In this document: piece by piece, positions 46,522 through 56,828 of the stretch
Numbering within the stretch: position 1 is the first letter of the stretch
Layout of the letters: each line of letters opens with the position of its first letter
DNA from: DASYQD01 sp036005845
GTDB taxonomy: Bacteria; Acidobacteriota; Thermoanaerobaculia; Multivoradales; JAIOJS01
Direction: 5' to 3'
DNA length: 64,000 nucleotides
NCBI GenBank assembly: GCA_036005845.1
Contig: DASYQD010000127.1
Location: 90,973 to 154,972, forward strand
Notes under the pieces: generated by a model
Database searches by the model: none
What the model saw: only the letters and a program-made list of their open reading frames with translations
What the model was told of the DNA's origin: nothing
Program-made: the position numbers and the translations under genes

Positions 46522-47616
46522 TCACCCCTGGATCTTCACCGCCAGCTCGTGCGGCCCGCGGCGGACGCGGAGGAAGGCGAACTCGCCACGGGACTTGGCG
46601 GCGAGGATGCGGCGCGTCGCGGTGGCGCTGGGGCCGGAGACGGTGTCTATGCGGACGATGAGGTCGCCGGCTTCGAGACCCGCCTGGTCGGCGGCGGAGC
46701 CGGGGGCGACGTCGACGATGCGGGTGCCGTCGGCGGCGGGGGCGAGATCGAGGCCGAGGAGCTCGTCGAAGCGCGGGCGCGGCGGCCGTTGCGCGTAGCC
46801 GGTCTGGCCGTAGTCGATGACCGCCCAGCTCTCGGGAAACGAGGTGGCGGCGACGAAGCGCACCGTACGCACCTGGTTGTCGACGTCGTCGCCCGAGGCC
46901 GTGCCGATGGGGGCGCGGCGGGCGGGCGCCGCTTCGGCCATCGCGCCGTCGCGGCGTGAGCGCTCGGCACCGCCCTGCGCGCTCTCTGCCTCCGGGGCGG
47001 GCGCTTCCTTCGGCGCTTGCAGCTCGCCGCTCCGCTCGCCGTCGCGCTCGTCCCGCGGGTTGTTACGGTAGAGATACGACGGCTCCTGCCACTCGCGGTA
47101 GACCTGCACCGTCACGGTGCCGATCTGCGAATCGGTCCGCCCTTCGCCCTCGCTCCACTCGGGCGGGCTGAAGACGAAGCGCTGGGCGCGCTCATCGTCG
47201 AGCTGCCAGCCGGGAAGGTTGCGGTCGGTCCACGGGTCGAGGATCGAGCCGACGTCGTCGTCGGCGGTACCGCCCACGACCTCGCGGCCGTAGACGTTGA
47301 GGCCGTCGACGCCGATCACCACCTTGAGCCGCTCGTCGGTGCGGTTGCGGATGAGGATCGAGTAGGAGCCGCCGACGAGCTTCGACGTCGGGCCTTCGAA
47401 GACCCAGCGATGCGGCCCGTCGGGCGTGAGCTGCAGGCTCGAGCCGCGGTCGGGGCGCAGCGTCACTTCGAGGGAGCCGGCCCCGACCGGGAGGCTGGCC
47501 GTGGGCCCTTGCCAGGGGCGCCAGGAGCGGCCTACCGCGGGGCCGCAGGCGAGCAGAGTCAGAACGAGCACGGGAACGAGGGCCTTGAAACCGCGGAGCA
47601 GGTGGCGCGCATCCAT
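46522..47616 (-). CDS. PDZ-domain lipoprotein, unknown role
   Basis: A 364-residue protein with a lipobox L-L-A-C-G in the signal region, a beta-rich N-terminal domain (residues 45-180; V-G-G-S-Y-S-I-L-I-R-N), a charged linker and a C-terminal PDZ domain (about 285-360) with G-S-A-A-D-Q-A-G-L-E-A-G-D-L-I. The ATG at 47616 is settled by AAGGAGG 6 bases upstream. No protease motif is visible, so it may be a periplasmic adaptor. It lies upstream of the UPF0175/PIN pair. Confidence 0.78.
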   Translation of the reverse strand: MDARHLLRGFKALVPVLVLTLLACGPAVGRSWRPWQGPTASLPVGAGSLEVTLRPDRGSSLQLTPDGPHRWVFEGPTSKLVGGSYSILIRNRTDERLKVVIGVDGLNVYGREVVGGTADDDVGSILDPWTDRNLPGWQLDDERAQRFVFSPPEWSEGEGRTDSQIGTVTVQVYREWQEPSYLYRNNPRDERDGERSGELQAPKEAPAPEAESAQGGAERSRRDGAMAEAAPARRAPIGTASGDDVDNQVRTVRFVAATSFPESWAVIDYGQTGYAQRPPRPRFDELLGLDLAPAADGTRIVDVAPGSAADQAGLEAGDLIVRIDTVSGPSATATRRILAAKSRGEFAFLRVRRGPHELAVKIQG

Positions 47617-47784
47617 GGGAAGCCTCCTTGGCGGGCTCCATGGCCCGGCCTGCTTCATTGGATGCGGCGGGTGGAGAGGAAGAAACCGGCTAGCTCGAGC
47701 GGCCGTCCGACCATGCCGCCGCGGTAGGTGCTCGCTCGCTGACCGCTTGCGATCCCGGAGTGCCGCCTCCTGGCGACGCGGCGG

Positions 47785-49086
47785 CTACTCTTTCGGCCGC
47801 AGCGCGACGTTGAGCCGCAGCACCACCTTCTGGTGGTGCGGCACGCCGCCGATGTCGACCTGGAAGTCGCGCACGGCTTCCATCACCTGGTGCTGGCCGT
47901 CTTCCACTTGCAACGTCAGCAGGAAGCGCTTGGCACGCTCGAAGTCGCCGCGCTTCAGGGTGAGCTGGATCTCGCGGTTGATCTCGTGCTTGCCGTTGGT
48001 GGCGGCGGCCGCCGCGGCCGGCGACGGCGCGGCAACAGCAGCGGCAACGGAAGCCGGCGCGGCGAGGCTCATCGGCGGCGCCGGCGTCGGAGGGGGCGAC
48101 GGCACAGCGGGCGCGACCGCCGGCGCCACTGAGGGCCGCAGCGCCTGGCGGCGGATCTTCTCGAGCTCGGCGAGCACGTCGCTCTGCGTCTTCGCCTTCG
48201 GCGCCGCCGGGCGCGCCGCGGCAACGGACGCCGCCGCGGCGGGCCGGCTCGGAACCGGTGCCGCCGCCGGCGGCGGCGTTTGCGGCACCACAGATGCGGG
48301 TGCCGGCACCGCTGGAGCCACCGCAGCCGCTGCCGGCGCCGCAGCCGTTGCAGCGGGCGCGTGCGCGGGAGCCGCGTGCGGCTGCGCCGGCCGCGTCGTC
48401 ACCGCCGCGCCGACGTGCGCCGCCTCCGGCTGCACCGCCCCGCGCGCTGGGCTGACCACCGACGGCCGCGCCACCGGCGTCGGCCGCGTCTGGTCCCTCG
48501 CCAGCCGCTTCTTGAGCGACAGCAGCGTCAGCTTCGAGATCCCCTTCAGCGTCTCGAACACTCCCGTGCCGGTGAGCGCCGAGGCCTCGAAGTGCGGCCA
48601 GTTGCCGCGGTTCATCGCCTGGTTGAGCTCTTCCACCGAGGCGATGTCGTGCAGGTCGCGCTTGTTGTATTGCAGCACCAGCGGGATGTTGTCCATCGAC
48701 AGGCCCATCTCCTGGAAGTTCTCCTCCAGGTTGCGGAACGAGTCGATGTTGGCCTGCAGCATGGGCCGCTGCGAGTCGGCGACGAAGACGACGCCGTCGA
48801 CCCCTTTCAGCACCAGTTTGCGCGTCGTGTTGTAGAAGACCTGCCCGGGGACGGTGTAGAGCTGGATGCGGGTGGAGAAGCCGGCGATGGAGCCGACGTC
48901 GATGGGCAGCAGGTCGAAGAAGAGGGTGCGGTCGGTCTCGGTCTCCAGCGACACCATCTCGCCGCGCGAGTCCTTGGCGGTGCGCGAGTAGATGTACTGG
49001 AGGTTGGTGGTCTTCCCGCACAGACCCGGGCCGTAGTACACGACCTTCGCAGCCATCTGCATGGTGCTGTAGTTGAAGAAGACCAT
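47785..49086 (-). CDS. MglA-like small GTPase with long C-terminal extension
   Basis: A 433-residue protein. Residues 1-190 are a Ras-like GTPase of the MglA family: M-V-F-F-N-Y-S-T start, P-loop G-P-G-L-C-G-K-T-T-N, Y-T-V-P-G-Q switch II and N-K-R-D-L. A Pro/Ala-rich linker of about 160 residues follows. A folded-looking C-terminal region of about 75 residues (N-R-E-I-Q-L-T-L-K-R-G-D-F-E-R-A) ends the protein. MglA proteins set cell polarity and motility. No mglB gene is adjacent. The extension is far longer than standard MglA (about 195 residues). Confidence 0.86.
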   Translation of the reverse strand: MVFFNYSTMQMAAKVVYYGPGLCGKTTNLQYIYSRTAKDSRGEMVSLETETDRTLFFDLLPIDVGSIAGFSTRIQLYTVPGQVFYNTTRKLVLKGVDGVVFVADSQRPMLQANIDSFRNLEENFQEMGLSMDNIPLVLQYNKRDLHDIASVEELNQAMNRGNWPHFEASALTGTGVFETLKGISKLTLLSLKKRLARDQTRPTPVARPSVVSPARGAVQPEAAHVGAAVTTRPAQPHAAPAHAPAATAAAPAAAAVAPAVPAPASVVPQTPPPAAAPVPSRPAAAASVAAARPAAPKAKTQSDVLAELEKIRRQALRPSVAPAVAPAVPSPPPTPAPPMSLAAPASVAAAVAAPSPAAAAAATNGKHEINREIQLTLKRGDFERAKRFLLTLQVEDGQHQVMEAVRDFQVDIGGVPHHQKVVLRLNVALRPKE

Positions 49087-49137
49087 GCGTCTTCGAGCCT
49101 TGGGCTCCGGATTTACGATCCGGGTGGATCTAGGAGA

Positions 49138-50070
49138 TTACACCCGGCCCCTGAGGGGGTCAAGGAAACTCGGCTGCTCGCAAACCTCGCGTAATGCTGA
49201 GCGTAGTGCCTCTTGCGAGGCGCTCAACGGGCCCTTTTCGGCGAGCTGGCGGAGGCCCTCCAGGGCCACCAGGACGGCCAGTGGATGCAGTGCCGGATGC
49301 ACCTCGCGAAGCGCCGCGAGCTGGCCGAGATGAGTGGCCTCGCCGCGCGCCAGCGGACCGCTGAGCGAGGCGATCGGCGAAACCGGATCGGCGACGGCGG
49401 CGAGCGCGCTGCGGCCAAGCTCGGCGAGCCCCGCGGCGGCCGCAGGCGCCACGGCCGCGCGAGCATGCAGGTCGACGGCGGCGCCGAGGAGGACCACCGA
49501 GCCGCCGCCGGCCCAGGTGGCGGCGAGGTGGTAGAGGGCGCGCGCCGGCGCGGGGACCTCGGCGTGCGGCGCGCCGAGCGCCGAGGCGAGCCGCACCGCC
49601 ATCGCCACCGCTGCCGCATCGCCTTGCAGCGCGAAGAACGTGCGTGAGGCCAGCGCCGACGACGGTTGCGGTCGCGGAAACGCACGCAGCGGATGGAGGC
49701 CGCCGATCGCGCTGCCCGCCCCTCGCAGCGGCGCCAGCGCCTCGGCGGTGAGCAGCCCGGACGTGTGGAGCGTGACCAGGGCCTGCGACCGCGCCGCCAA
49801 CGTCGCGGCCACGGACTCGATGGCGCTGTCTGGGACGGCGATCAACAGCACGTCGCAGTCGGCCGTCGTCAGCTCGTCGAGTGAGACGGCCCGCGCTCCG
49901 GCCGCCGAAGCCCAGCGCGGCAGCCGCGCCGCACTCTTCCGCGCCACCACGACCAGCGTCGCGCCGCGCGCCAACAGCCAGCGCGCGACGCTGCTCCCCA
50001 CTTTGCCGGGCCCGACGAGCGCCAGCCGCAGGCCGGCGATCGACGCCGCCTCGCCTCCGCGTCCGCTCAT
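49138..50070 (-). CDS. Rossmann-like/DUF2520 domain protein
   Basis: A 310-residue protein with an N-terminal NADP-binding fold (L-R-L-A-L-V-G-P-G-K-V-G-S-S-V), an I-A-V-P-D-S-A-I segment and the DUF2520 pattern G-G-L-H-P-L-R-A-F. The C-terminal helical domain resembles that of 6-phosphogluconate or pyrroline-5-carboxylate reductase relatives. The reaction is unknown. It is divergent from the hrcA operon; the CIRCE element begins 32 bases from its start and may affect it. Confidence 0.83.
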   Translation of the reverse strand: MSGRGGEAASIAGLRLALVGPGKVGSSVARWLLARGATLVVVARKSAARLPRWASAAGARAVSLDELTTADCDVLLIAVPDSAIESVAATLAARSQALVTLHTSGLLTAEALAPLRGAGSAIGGLHPLRAFPRPQPSSALASRTFFALQGDAAAVAMAVRLASALGAPHAEVPAPARALYHLAATWAGGGSVVLLGAAVDLHARAAVAPAAAAGLAELGRSALAAVADPVSPIASLSGPLARGEATHLGQLAALREVHPALHPLAVLVALEGLRQLAEKGPLSASQEALRSALREVCEQPSFLDPLRGRV

Positions 50071-50101
50071 CGCAGTACCCTGTCGATGGTATTCTTGGGC
50101 C

Positions 50102-50128
50102 CTAGCACTCCCTCGCCGAGAGTGCTAA
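50102..50128 (+). promoter_or_regulatory. CIRCE operator (HrcA binding site)
   Basis: CTAGCACTC, a 9-base spacer and GAGTGCTAA match the CIRCE consensus TTAGCACTC-N9-GAGTGCTAA at 17 of 18 positions. It sits 14 bases before the hrcA ATG, so HrcA should repress its own chaperone operon. Confidence 0.93.
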
Positions 50129-50142
50129 CCAAACCCGCCGCC

Positions 50143-51198
50143 ATGCGCCCCGCCCACCGCCCTGCCGCGCCTCTCAACAGCCGCGACCGCGAGATCTTGC
50201 GCGACGTCATCTACACCTTCATCTCCGCCGGCGAGCCGGTCTCCTCACGGGCGGTGGCGAAGCAGGAGCGGCACGGGCTCTCCTCGGCGAGCATCCGCAA
50301 CATCATGGCCGACCTCGAGGAGAAGGGGTACCTGCGCCAGCCGCACACTTCGGCGGGCCGCGTGCCGACGACCGTCGGCTATCACTTCTACATCGAGACG
50401 CTGATGCGCCAGCGCACGGTGCCGGTCAAGGAACGGCGCTACATCGACAGCCACCTCGACGCGGCGGGCGATGCCGACGAGCGCACCGCGGCGGCCTCGC
50501 AGCTCCTCTCCGAGCTTACCCACCAAGTCGGCGTCGTGCTCATCCCGGCGCTCGCCGATACGGTCTTGAAGACGGTCGAGTTCGTGCCGGTCTCCGGCCG
50601 CCGCGTGCTCTGCGTCGTCGTCTCCGCCAGCGGCTTCATCGACAGCAAGCTCGTCGAGGTGGAGGAGCCGGTGTCGCGCGAGGAGCTGGTGCGCGCCGGC
50701 AACTACCTCACCGACAGCTTCGGCGGCCACACCTTGCGCGACATCCGCGACCGCCTGTTGGTGGCGATGGACGACGAGCGCGCCCAGGTCGACCGCCTGC
50801 TGTCGCTCTCCATCGCGCTGGCGAAGAAGAGCCTCACCGAGGGCGCGCCTGAGTTGCTCATGGACGGCACCGCCGAGCTGCTCACCCAGCCCGAGCTCGC
50901 CGACCTCTCGCGCGTGCGGCGCCTCTTCGAGGCCTTCCACGACAAGGCGCGCCTCGTGCGCCTGCTCAACCAGTGCCTCCTGGGCGGCGGCGTGCGCGCC
51001 TGGATCGGCGACGACAGCGAGCTCACCTCCGAGCTCGACTTCAGCCTCGTCGCCGCCCCCTACCGCGCCGGCGAGCGCGTCATGGGCAGCTTGGGTATCC
51101 TCGGGCCCTCGCGCATGGAGTACGACAAGGTGATCCCGCTCGTCGAGTACCTCGCCGACACTTTGAGCGAGGCGCTGGCGAAGACCTTCGAAAGCTGA
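50143..51198 (+). CDS. hrcA: Heat-inducible transcription repressor HrcA
   Basis: A 351-residue repressor with an N-terminal winged helix (L-S-S-A-S-I-R-N-I-M-A-D-L-E-E-K-G-Y-L) followed by H-T-S-A-G-R-V-P-T and a GAF-like C-terminal domain (I-G-D-D-S-E-L near 300, then G-I-L-G-P-S-R-M-E-Y). It binds CIRCE, present just upstream. It starts the cluster hrcA-grpE-dnaK-dnaJ-prmA-rsmE, the same order as in Bacillus. ATG 50143 lies just after the operator. Confidence 0.95.
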   Translation: MRPAHRPAAPLNSRDREILRDVIYTFISAGEPVSSRAVAKQERHGLSSASIRNIMADLEEKGYLRQPHTSAGRVPTTVGYHFYIETLMRQRTVPVKERRYIDSHLDAAGDADERTAAASQLLSELTHQVGVVLIPALADTVLKTVEFVPVSGRRVLCVVVSASGFIDSKLVEVEEPVSREELVRAGNYLTDSFGGHTLRDIRDRLLVAMDDERAQVDRLLSLSIALAKKSLTEGAPELLMDGTAELLTQPELADLSRVRRLFEAFHDKARLVRLLNQCLLGGGVRAWIGDDSELTSELDFSLVAAPYRAGERVMGSLGILGPSRMEYDKVIPLVEYLADTLSEALAKTFES

Positions 51199-51211
51199 GA
51201 GAACCAGAGTC

Positions 51212-51864
51212 ATGGCCGATAGAGAGAAACCGCAGGCGGAAGACGAGGACGCCTACGTGCTCGACCTCGAGGAGGGCGACGGCGCCGACGTCGACGCCCT
51301 CACCCGCGAGGCGCTCGCCGCCGTCTCCGCCGACAAGCGTGACGCCGAACAGAGCGGCAGCGCCACGAAGGACATCGACGTCGTCCCCGGCGAGGAGGCG
51401 ACCACTGACGCCGCCGTCGCCGAGCTGCAGGCCGAGATCGCCGATCTGCGCGACCGCTCGATCCGCACGCTCGCCGACTTCGAGAACTACCGCCGCCGCT
51501 CCGAGCGCGAGCGCGACGAGCTCAAGCGCTACGCCATCGGCGACGTCTTGCGCGAGCTGCTGCCTGTCCTCGACAATCTGCGGCGAGCCCTCGCCGCCGG
51601 CGGCACCGTGGACGACCTGAAGACCGGCGTCGAGCTGACCCTCCGTCAGTTCACCGCGTTGCTCGAGCAGCGCGGCATCGTCGAGGTGCCGGCGCTGGGC
51701 CAGCCGTTCGACCCCGCCGTGCACGAGGCGGTGGCGCGGGTCGACGACGACACGGTCGAGGCGCCGACGGTGATCGACGAGCTGCAGCGGGGCTACACCC
51801 TCCACGGCAAGCTGCTGCGCCCGGCCCTCGTGCGCGTGGCGATGCCGGCCGAGAAGTGGGAGCG

Positions 51865-51868
<4 letters not shown>
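51212..51868 (+). CDS. grpE: Nucleotide exchange factor GrpE
   Basis: A 218-residue co-chaperone with an acidic N-terminus, a coiled-coil around 70-110 (A-D-F-E-N-Y-R-R-R) and the C-terminal beta domain with P-F-D-P-A-V-H-E-A-V and the final R-P-A-L-V-R-V-A. It releases ADP from DnaK. The acidic first 60 residues are longer than in E. coli. The stop overlaps the dnaK GTG start. Confidence 0.93.
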
Positions 51869-53763
<1,895 letters not shown>

Positions 53764-53838
53764 CGCCCGGAACGCGACGGAAGAACACGCCGGTCTTCCT
53801 CTGTTCTAGCTCAACACCTCCTTTAGCGGATCACCCAG

Positions 53839-54975
53839 ATGCCGACCATGGCCAGCAAGCGCGATTACTACGAAGTCCTCGCCATCGAGCGCACCGCCGC
53901 CGCCGCCGACATCAAGCGGGCGTACCGGAAGCTCGCGGCGCAATACCACCCCGACAAGAACCCGGGCGATGCCACCGCCGAGGAGCGCTTCAAGGAGGCG
54001 GCCGAGGCCTACGCCGTGCTCTCCGACGCCGACAAGCGGGCACGCTACGACCGCTTCGGCCACAGCGGCCTCGGCGCGCAGGGCGGCTTCTCCGGCTTCG
54101 ACCCGCAGACCTTCGGCGACTTCGCCGACGTGCTCGGCAACCTCTTCGGCTTCGGCGACCTGCTCGGCGGCAGCGGCCGGCGCGCCGGCCGGCGCGGCAC
54201 CCCGGGCGCCGACCTGCGCTACGACCTCGAGCTGACGTTCGAGGAGGCGGCCTTCGGCACCACCCACACGCTGCGGGTGCCGCGGCTCGAGATCTGCGAG
54301 GAGTGCAAGGGCACCGGCAGCGCCGAGGGCAAAGCGCCGGTGACCTGCAACGCCTGCGGCGGCAACGGCCAAGTGCGCTTCTCGCAGGGTTTCCTCACCG
54401 TCGCCCGCACCTGCCCGCAATGCCGCGGCCGGGGCACGGTCATCTCCGACCCCTGCAAGCGCTGCCGGGGCCAGCGGCGCGTCGAGCAGGAGCGCACGCT
54501 CGACGTCACCGTCCCCGCCGGCGTCGAGACCGGGGCGCGGCTGCGCCTCACCGGCGAAGGGGAGGACGGGCTCGACGGCGGCCCGTCGGGCGACCTCTAC
54601 GTCGTGCTGCACGTCGAGGAGCACCCGCGCTTCCGCCGCGAAGGCGCGCACGTCATCTCCGAGCTCGAGGTCACCTACCCGCAGCTCGTGCTCGGCGCGC
54701 TGGTCGAAGTGGAGACGGTGCACGGCCCGGTGCCGCTCGAGATCCCGGCGGCGACGCAGCCCGGCGAGCAGTTCCGGCTGCCCGGCCAGGGCGTGGCGCG
54801 GCTCGACGGGCGCGGCAAGGGCGACCACCACGTGTTCGTGCGCTTGGAAGTGCCGGCACCGGGCGAGCTGGGCGAAGAGGAGCGCGAGCTGCTCAAGCGG
54901 CTGGCGGAGCTGCAGGGCAAGCCGGTGCGCGAGCGGCGCGGCGTCAAGGAACGCGTCCGCGACCTCTTCGGCTGA
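53839..54975 (+). CDS. dnaJ: Chaperone protein DnaJ (Hsp40)
   Basis: A 378-residue co-chaperone with a J-domain (about 8-73, H-P-D-K), a Gly/Phe region, four C-x-x-C-x-G-x-G zinc repeats (C-E-E-C-K-G-T-G, C-N-A-C-G-G-N-G, C-P-Q-C-R-G-R-G, C-K-R-C-R-G-Q-R) and the C-terminal substrate domain. The fourth repeat ends in G-Q-R in place of G-x-G. The 75-base gap after dnaK holds a small hairpin (GGAAGA 53779-53784 / TCTTCC 53794-53799). Confidence 0.94.
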   Translation: MPTMASKRDYYEVLAIERTAAAADIKRAYRKLAAQYHPDKNPGDATAEERFKEAAEAYAVLSDADKRARYDRFGHSGLGAQGGFSGFDPQTFGDFADVLGNLFGFGDLLGGSGRRAGRRGTPGADLRYDLELTFEEAAFGTTHTLRVPRLEICEECKGTGSAEGKAPVTCNACGGNGQVRFSQGFLTVARTCPQCRGRGTVISDPCKRCRGQRRVEQERTLDVTVPAGVETGARLRLTGEGEDGLDGGPSGDLYVVLHVEEHPRFRREGAHVISELEVTYPQLVLGALVEVETVHGPVPLEIPAATQPGEQFRLPGQGVARLDGRGKGDHHVFVRLEVPAPGELGEEERELLKRLAELQGKPVRERRGVKERVRDLFG

Positions 54976-55007
54976 CGCGGCGAATCGCGCCTCGAGGTTC
55001 GACCGAC

Positions 55008-55982
55008 GTGCAAACTTACGTGCGGCGGGTCTTCGACGTGACCGCGGACGTGGCGGACGAAGTCATCGCCGCGCTCGGCGACGCCGGCACGCTCGGCATC
55101 GAGGAAGTGGCGGGCGCCGGCGGCACGCAGCGCCTCGTCGCCTACTTCCTTCCGGGTGAGACGTCCGACGTCGCGCTCCCCGCCGGCGCCAGGTTGGTCG
55201 AGGAAACGGAGCTGCCGGCCGAGGACTGGATGGCGAGCTACCGCGCCGCCGCGCAGCCGCTGGCGATCGGCGAGCTCTTGTGGGTCGATCCGCGCGAGCC
55301 GTCCGCTGCCGAGAGCGCCGTTGCCCGCGCGCGAGCCGCCATCCAACAGCCCGCGGCGTCCTCGATCCCGCCGTTTGCCAGTCGCTTCCGCGGCATGGAG
55401 CGCCACGTCGCGGACCATCCGGCGGGTGTCCCGGCAGGTCGAACACTGCTGCGCATCCCGGTGCGCAGCGCCTTCGGCACCGGCAGCCACGCCTCGACGC
55501 GCCTGGCGCTGGAGCTGCTCGAACGGCTGCCGCTCGCCGGCGCCACGGTGCTCGACGTCGGGACGGGCAGCGGCATCCTCGCCATCGCCGCGATCGCGCT
55601 CGGGGCGCGGCGGGCCGCGGCCTGCGACCTCGACCTGGCGGCGGCGCTGCTCGCCGGCCAGCACGCGCGCCTCAACGGCATGTCGGCCCGCATCTGCTGC
55701 TGGGCGGGCGGCATCGACGCGCTGCGGAAAGGCACGCAGTTCGACGTCGTCGTCGCCAATGCGCTGCCGCACGAGCTGCGCAGCGAGCAGCGGCGGATCG
55801 TCGACGCGATCAGGCCCGGCGGCGACCTGGTCGTCTCCGGCATCCCTGCCGGCGAGCGCGACGCGGTGCTGGCGAGCTGGCTCGAGCAGCGCGGCTTGGG
55901 GCTCGCAGTCGAGCTCGTCGAGGAGGAGTGGGCGGCGCAGCTGGTGCACCGGCAGCTCGAGTATGAAGACGATGACGAGTGA
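55008..55982 (+). CDS. prmA: Ribosomal protein L11 methyltransferase, PrmA family
   Basis: A 324-residue SAM methyltransferase. It has a variable N-terminal substrate domain (residues 1-120), the F-G-T-G-S-H-A-S-T-R-L-A-L motif of PrmA, V-L-D-V-G-T-G-S-G-I-L-A-I-A as the SAM site and V-V-A-N-A-L in the catalytic loop (PrmA usually V-A-N-I-L). It methylates lysines of L11. Position after dnaJ and before rsmE is the conserved cluster order. Start GTG 55008 gives the expected N-terminus. Confidence 0.88.
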   Translation: MQTYVRRVFDVTADVADEVIAALGDAGTLGIEEVAGAGGTQRLVAYFLPGETSDVALPAGARLVEETELPAEDWMASYRAAAQPLAIGELLWVDPREPSAAESAVARARAAIQQPAASSIPPFASRFRGMERHVADHPAGVPAGRTLLRIPVRSAFGTGSHASTRLALELLERLPLAGATVLDVGTGSGILAIAAIALGARRAAACDLDLAAALLAGQHARLNGMSARICCWAGGIDALRKGTQFDVVVANALPHELRSEQRRIVDAIRPGGDLVVSGIPAGERDAVLASWLEQRGLGLAVELVEEEWAAQLVHRQLEYEDDDE

Positions 55983-56676
55983 GAGCGCGGCCAACCTGCT
56001 GGTGACGCCGGAGGAGCTGGCCGGCGAATCGCTGCGCGTCGAGGGCGACCGCTACCGTCACCTCTTCCGTGCCCGCCGGCTCGCGCGCGACGAGCGCCTG
56101 CGCATCGTCGACGGCGAAGGGGGGGCGCGCTGGGCGGAAGTGGCGGCACTCGATCGGCGGCACGCCGAGCTGCGGCTGCTCGCCGCGGCGCCGGCGAACG
56201 ACCCGGCGAGGCGCGTCGACCTGGTGGTGGCGGCGCCGCGGCCCGAGCGCGCGGCGTGGCTGGTCGAAAAGGCGACCGAGCTCGGCGTCTACGCGGTGCG
56301 CTTCGTGTCGAGTGAGCGGGCCGTGCGCGGCGTCGACGGCAAAACGCTCGAGCGCCTGCGGCGCATCGCCGTCGCCGCCCTCGAGCAGTGCGGCGGCGCG
56401 CGGCTGCCGGAGCTGTCGGGGCCGCACGCGCTCGGCGAGCTGCCGCGGCTTCCAACCGCAGGTGCGTGGTACCTGCTCGATCCGATGGCCAGCGAGACAC
56501 TGCCCGCGGGCGGCGACGAAGCGGCGGCCGTGCTCGTGGGCCCCGAGGGTGGTTGGAGCGATCAAGAGGTCACGATGCTCGCGGCCGCCGGCGCCTCGCG
56601 CGTCAGGCTCGGCGAGCGCGTGCTGCGAGTGGAGACGGCCGCCATCGCCGCGGCAGCGCTGCTGCTGGCCAGCTAG
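55963..56676 (+). CDS. rsmE: 16S rRNA (uracil-1498-N3)-methyltransferase RsmE
   Basis: A 237-residue SPOUT methyltransferase with an N-terminal PUA-like domain (Y-R-H-L-F-R-A-R-R-L) and the C-terminal knot with V-G-P-E-G-G-W-S-D-Q-E and L-G-E-R-V-L-R-V-E-T-A. It makes m3U1498. The gene overlaps prmA by 20 bases; a second in-frame ATG at 55972 is equally plausible as a start. It closes the hrcA cluster. Confidence 0.92.
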   Translation: MKTMTSESAANLLVTPEELAGESLRVEGDRYRHLFRARRLARDERLRIVDGEGGARWAEVAALDRRHAELRLLAAAPANDPARRVDLVVAAPRPERAAWLVEKATELGVYAVRFVSSERAVRGVDGKTLERLRRIAVAALEQCGGARLPELSGPHALGELPRLPTAGAWYLLDPMASETLPAGGDEAAAVLVGPEGGWSDQEVTMLAAAGASRVRLGERVLRVETAAIAAAALLLAS

Positions 56677-56704
56677 CGCTGGCGGACATGGCGCCCCCGC
56701 GGGC

Positions 56705-56750
56705 GGGGAGCGCCGGCGCCCACCGATGGGGAGCACCGGCGCCCGCTCGT
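56705..56750. repeat. Two tandem 23-bp repeat units
   Basis: Two adjacent units beginning GGGGAGCGCCGGCGCCC and GGGGAGCACCGGCGCCC, differing at a few positions. They lie between rsmE and the dispersed palindrome. Confidence 0.6.
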
Positions 56751-56824
56751 CATTGCGAGGAGCGCAGCGACGAAGCAATCTCGACCTCGCGAGACCGAGA
56801 TCGCTTCGCTTCGCTCGCGATGAC
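56749..56824. repeat. Dispersed palindromic repeat, copy 2
   Basis: Arms GAGGAGCGCAGCGACGAAGC and GAGATCGCTTCGCTTCGCTC, in the opposite order to the copy at 14566-14646. It ends just before the likely start of the polyferredoxin gene. Confidence 0.7.
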
Positions 56825-56828
56825 ATGC

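Noticed and set aside
53779..53799. Possible terminator between dnaK and dnaJ
   Set aside because: Only a 6-bp stem with a 9-base loop and no clean T-run; too weak to call.
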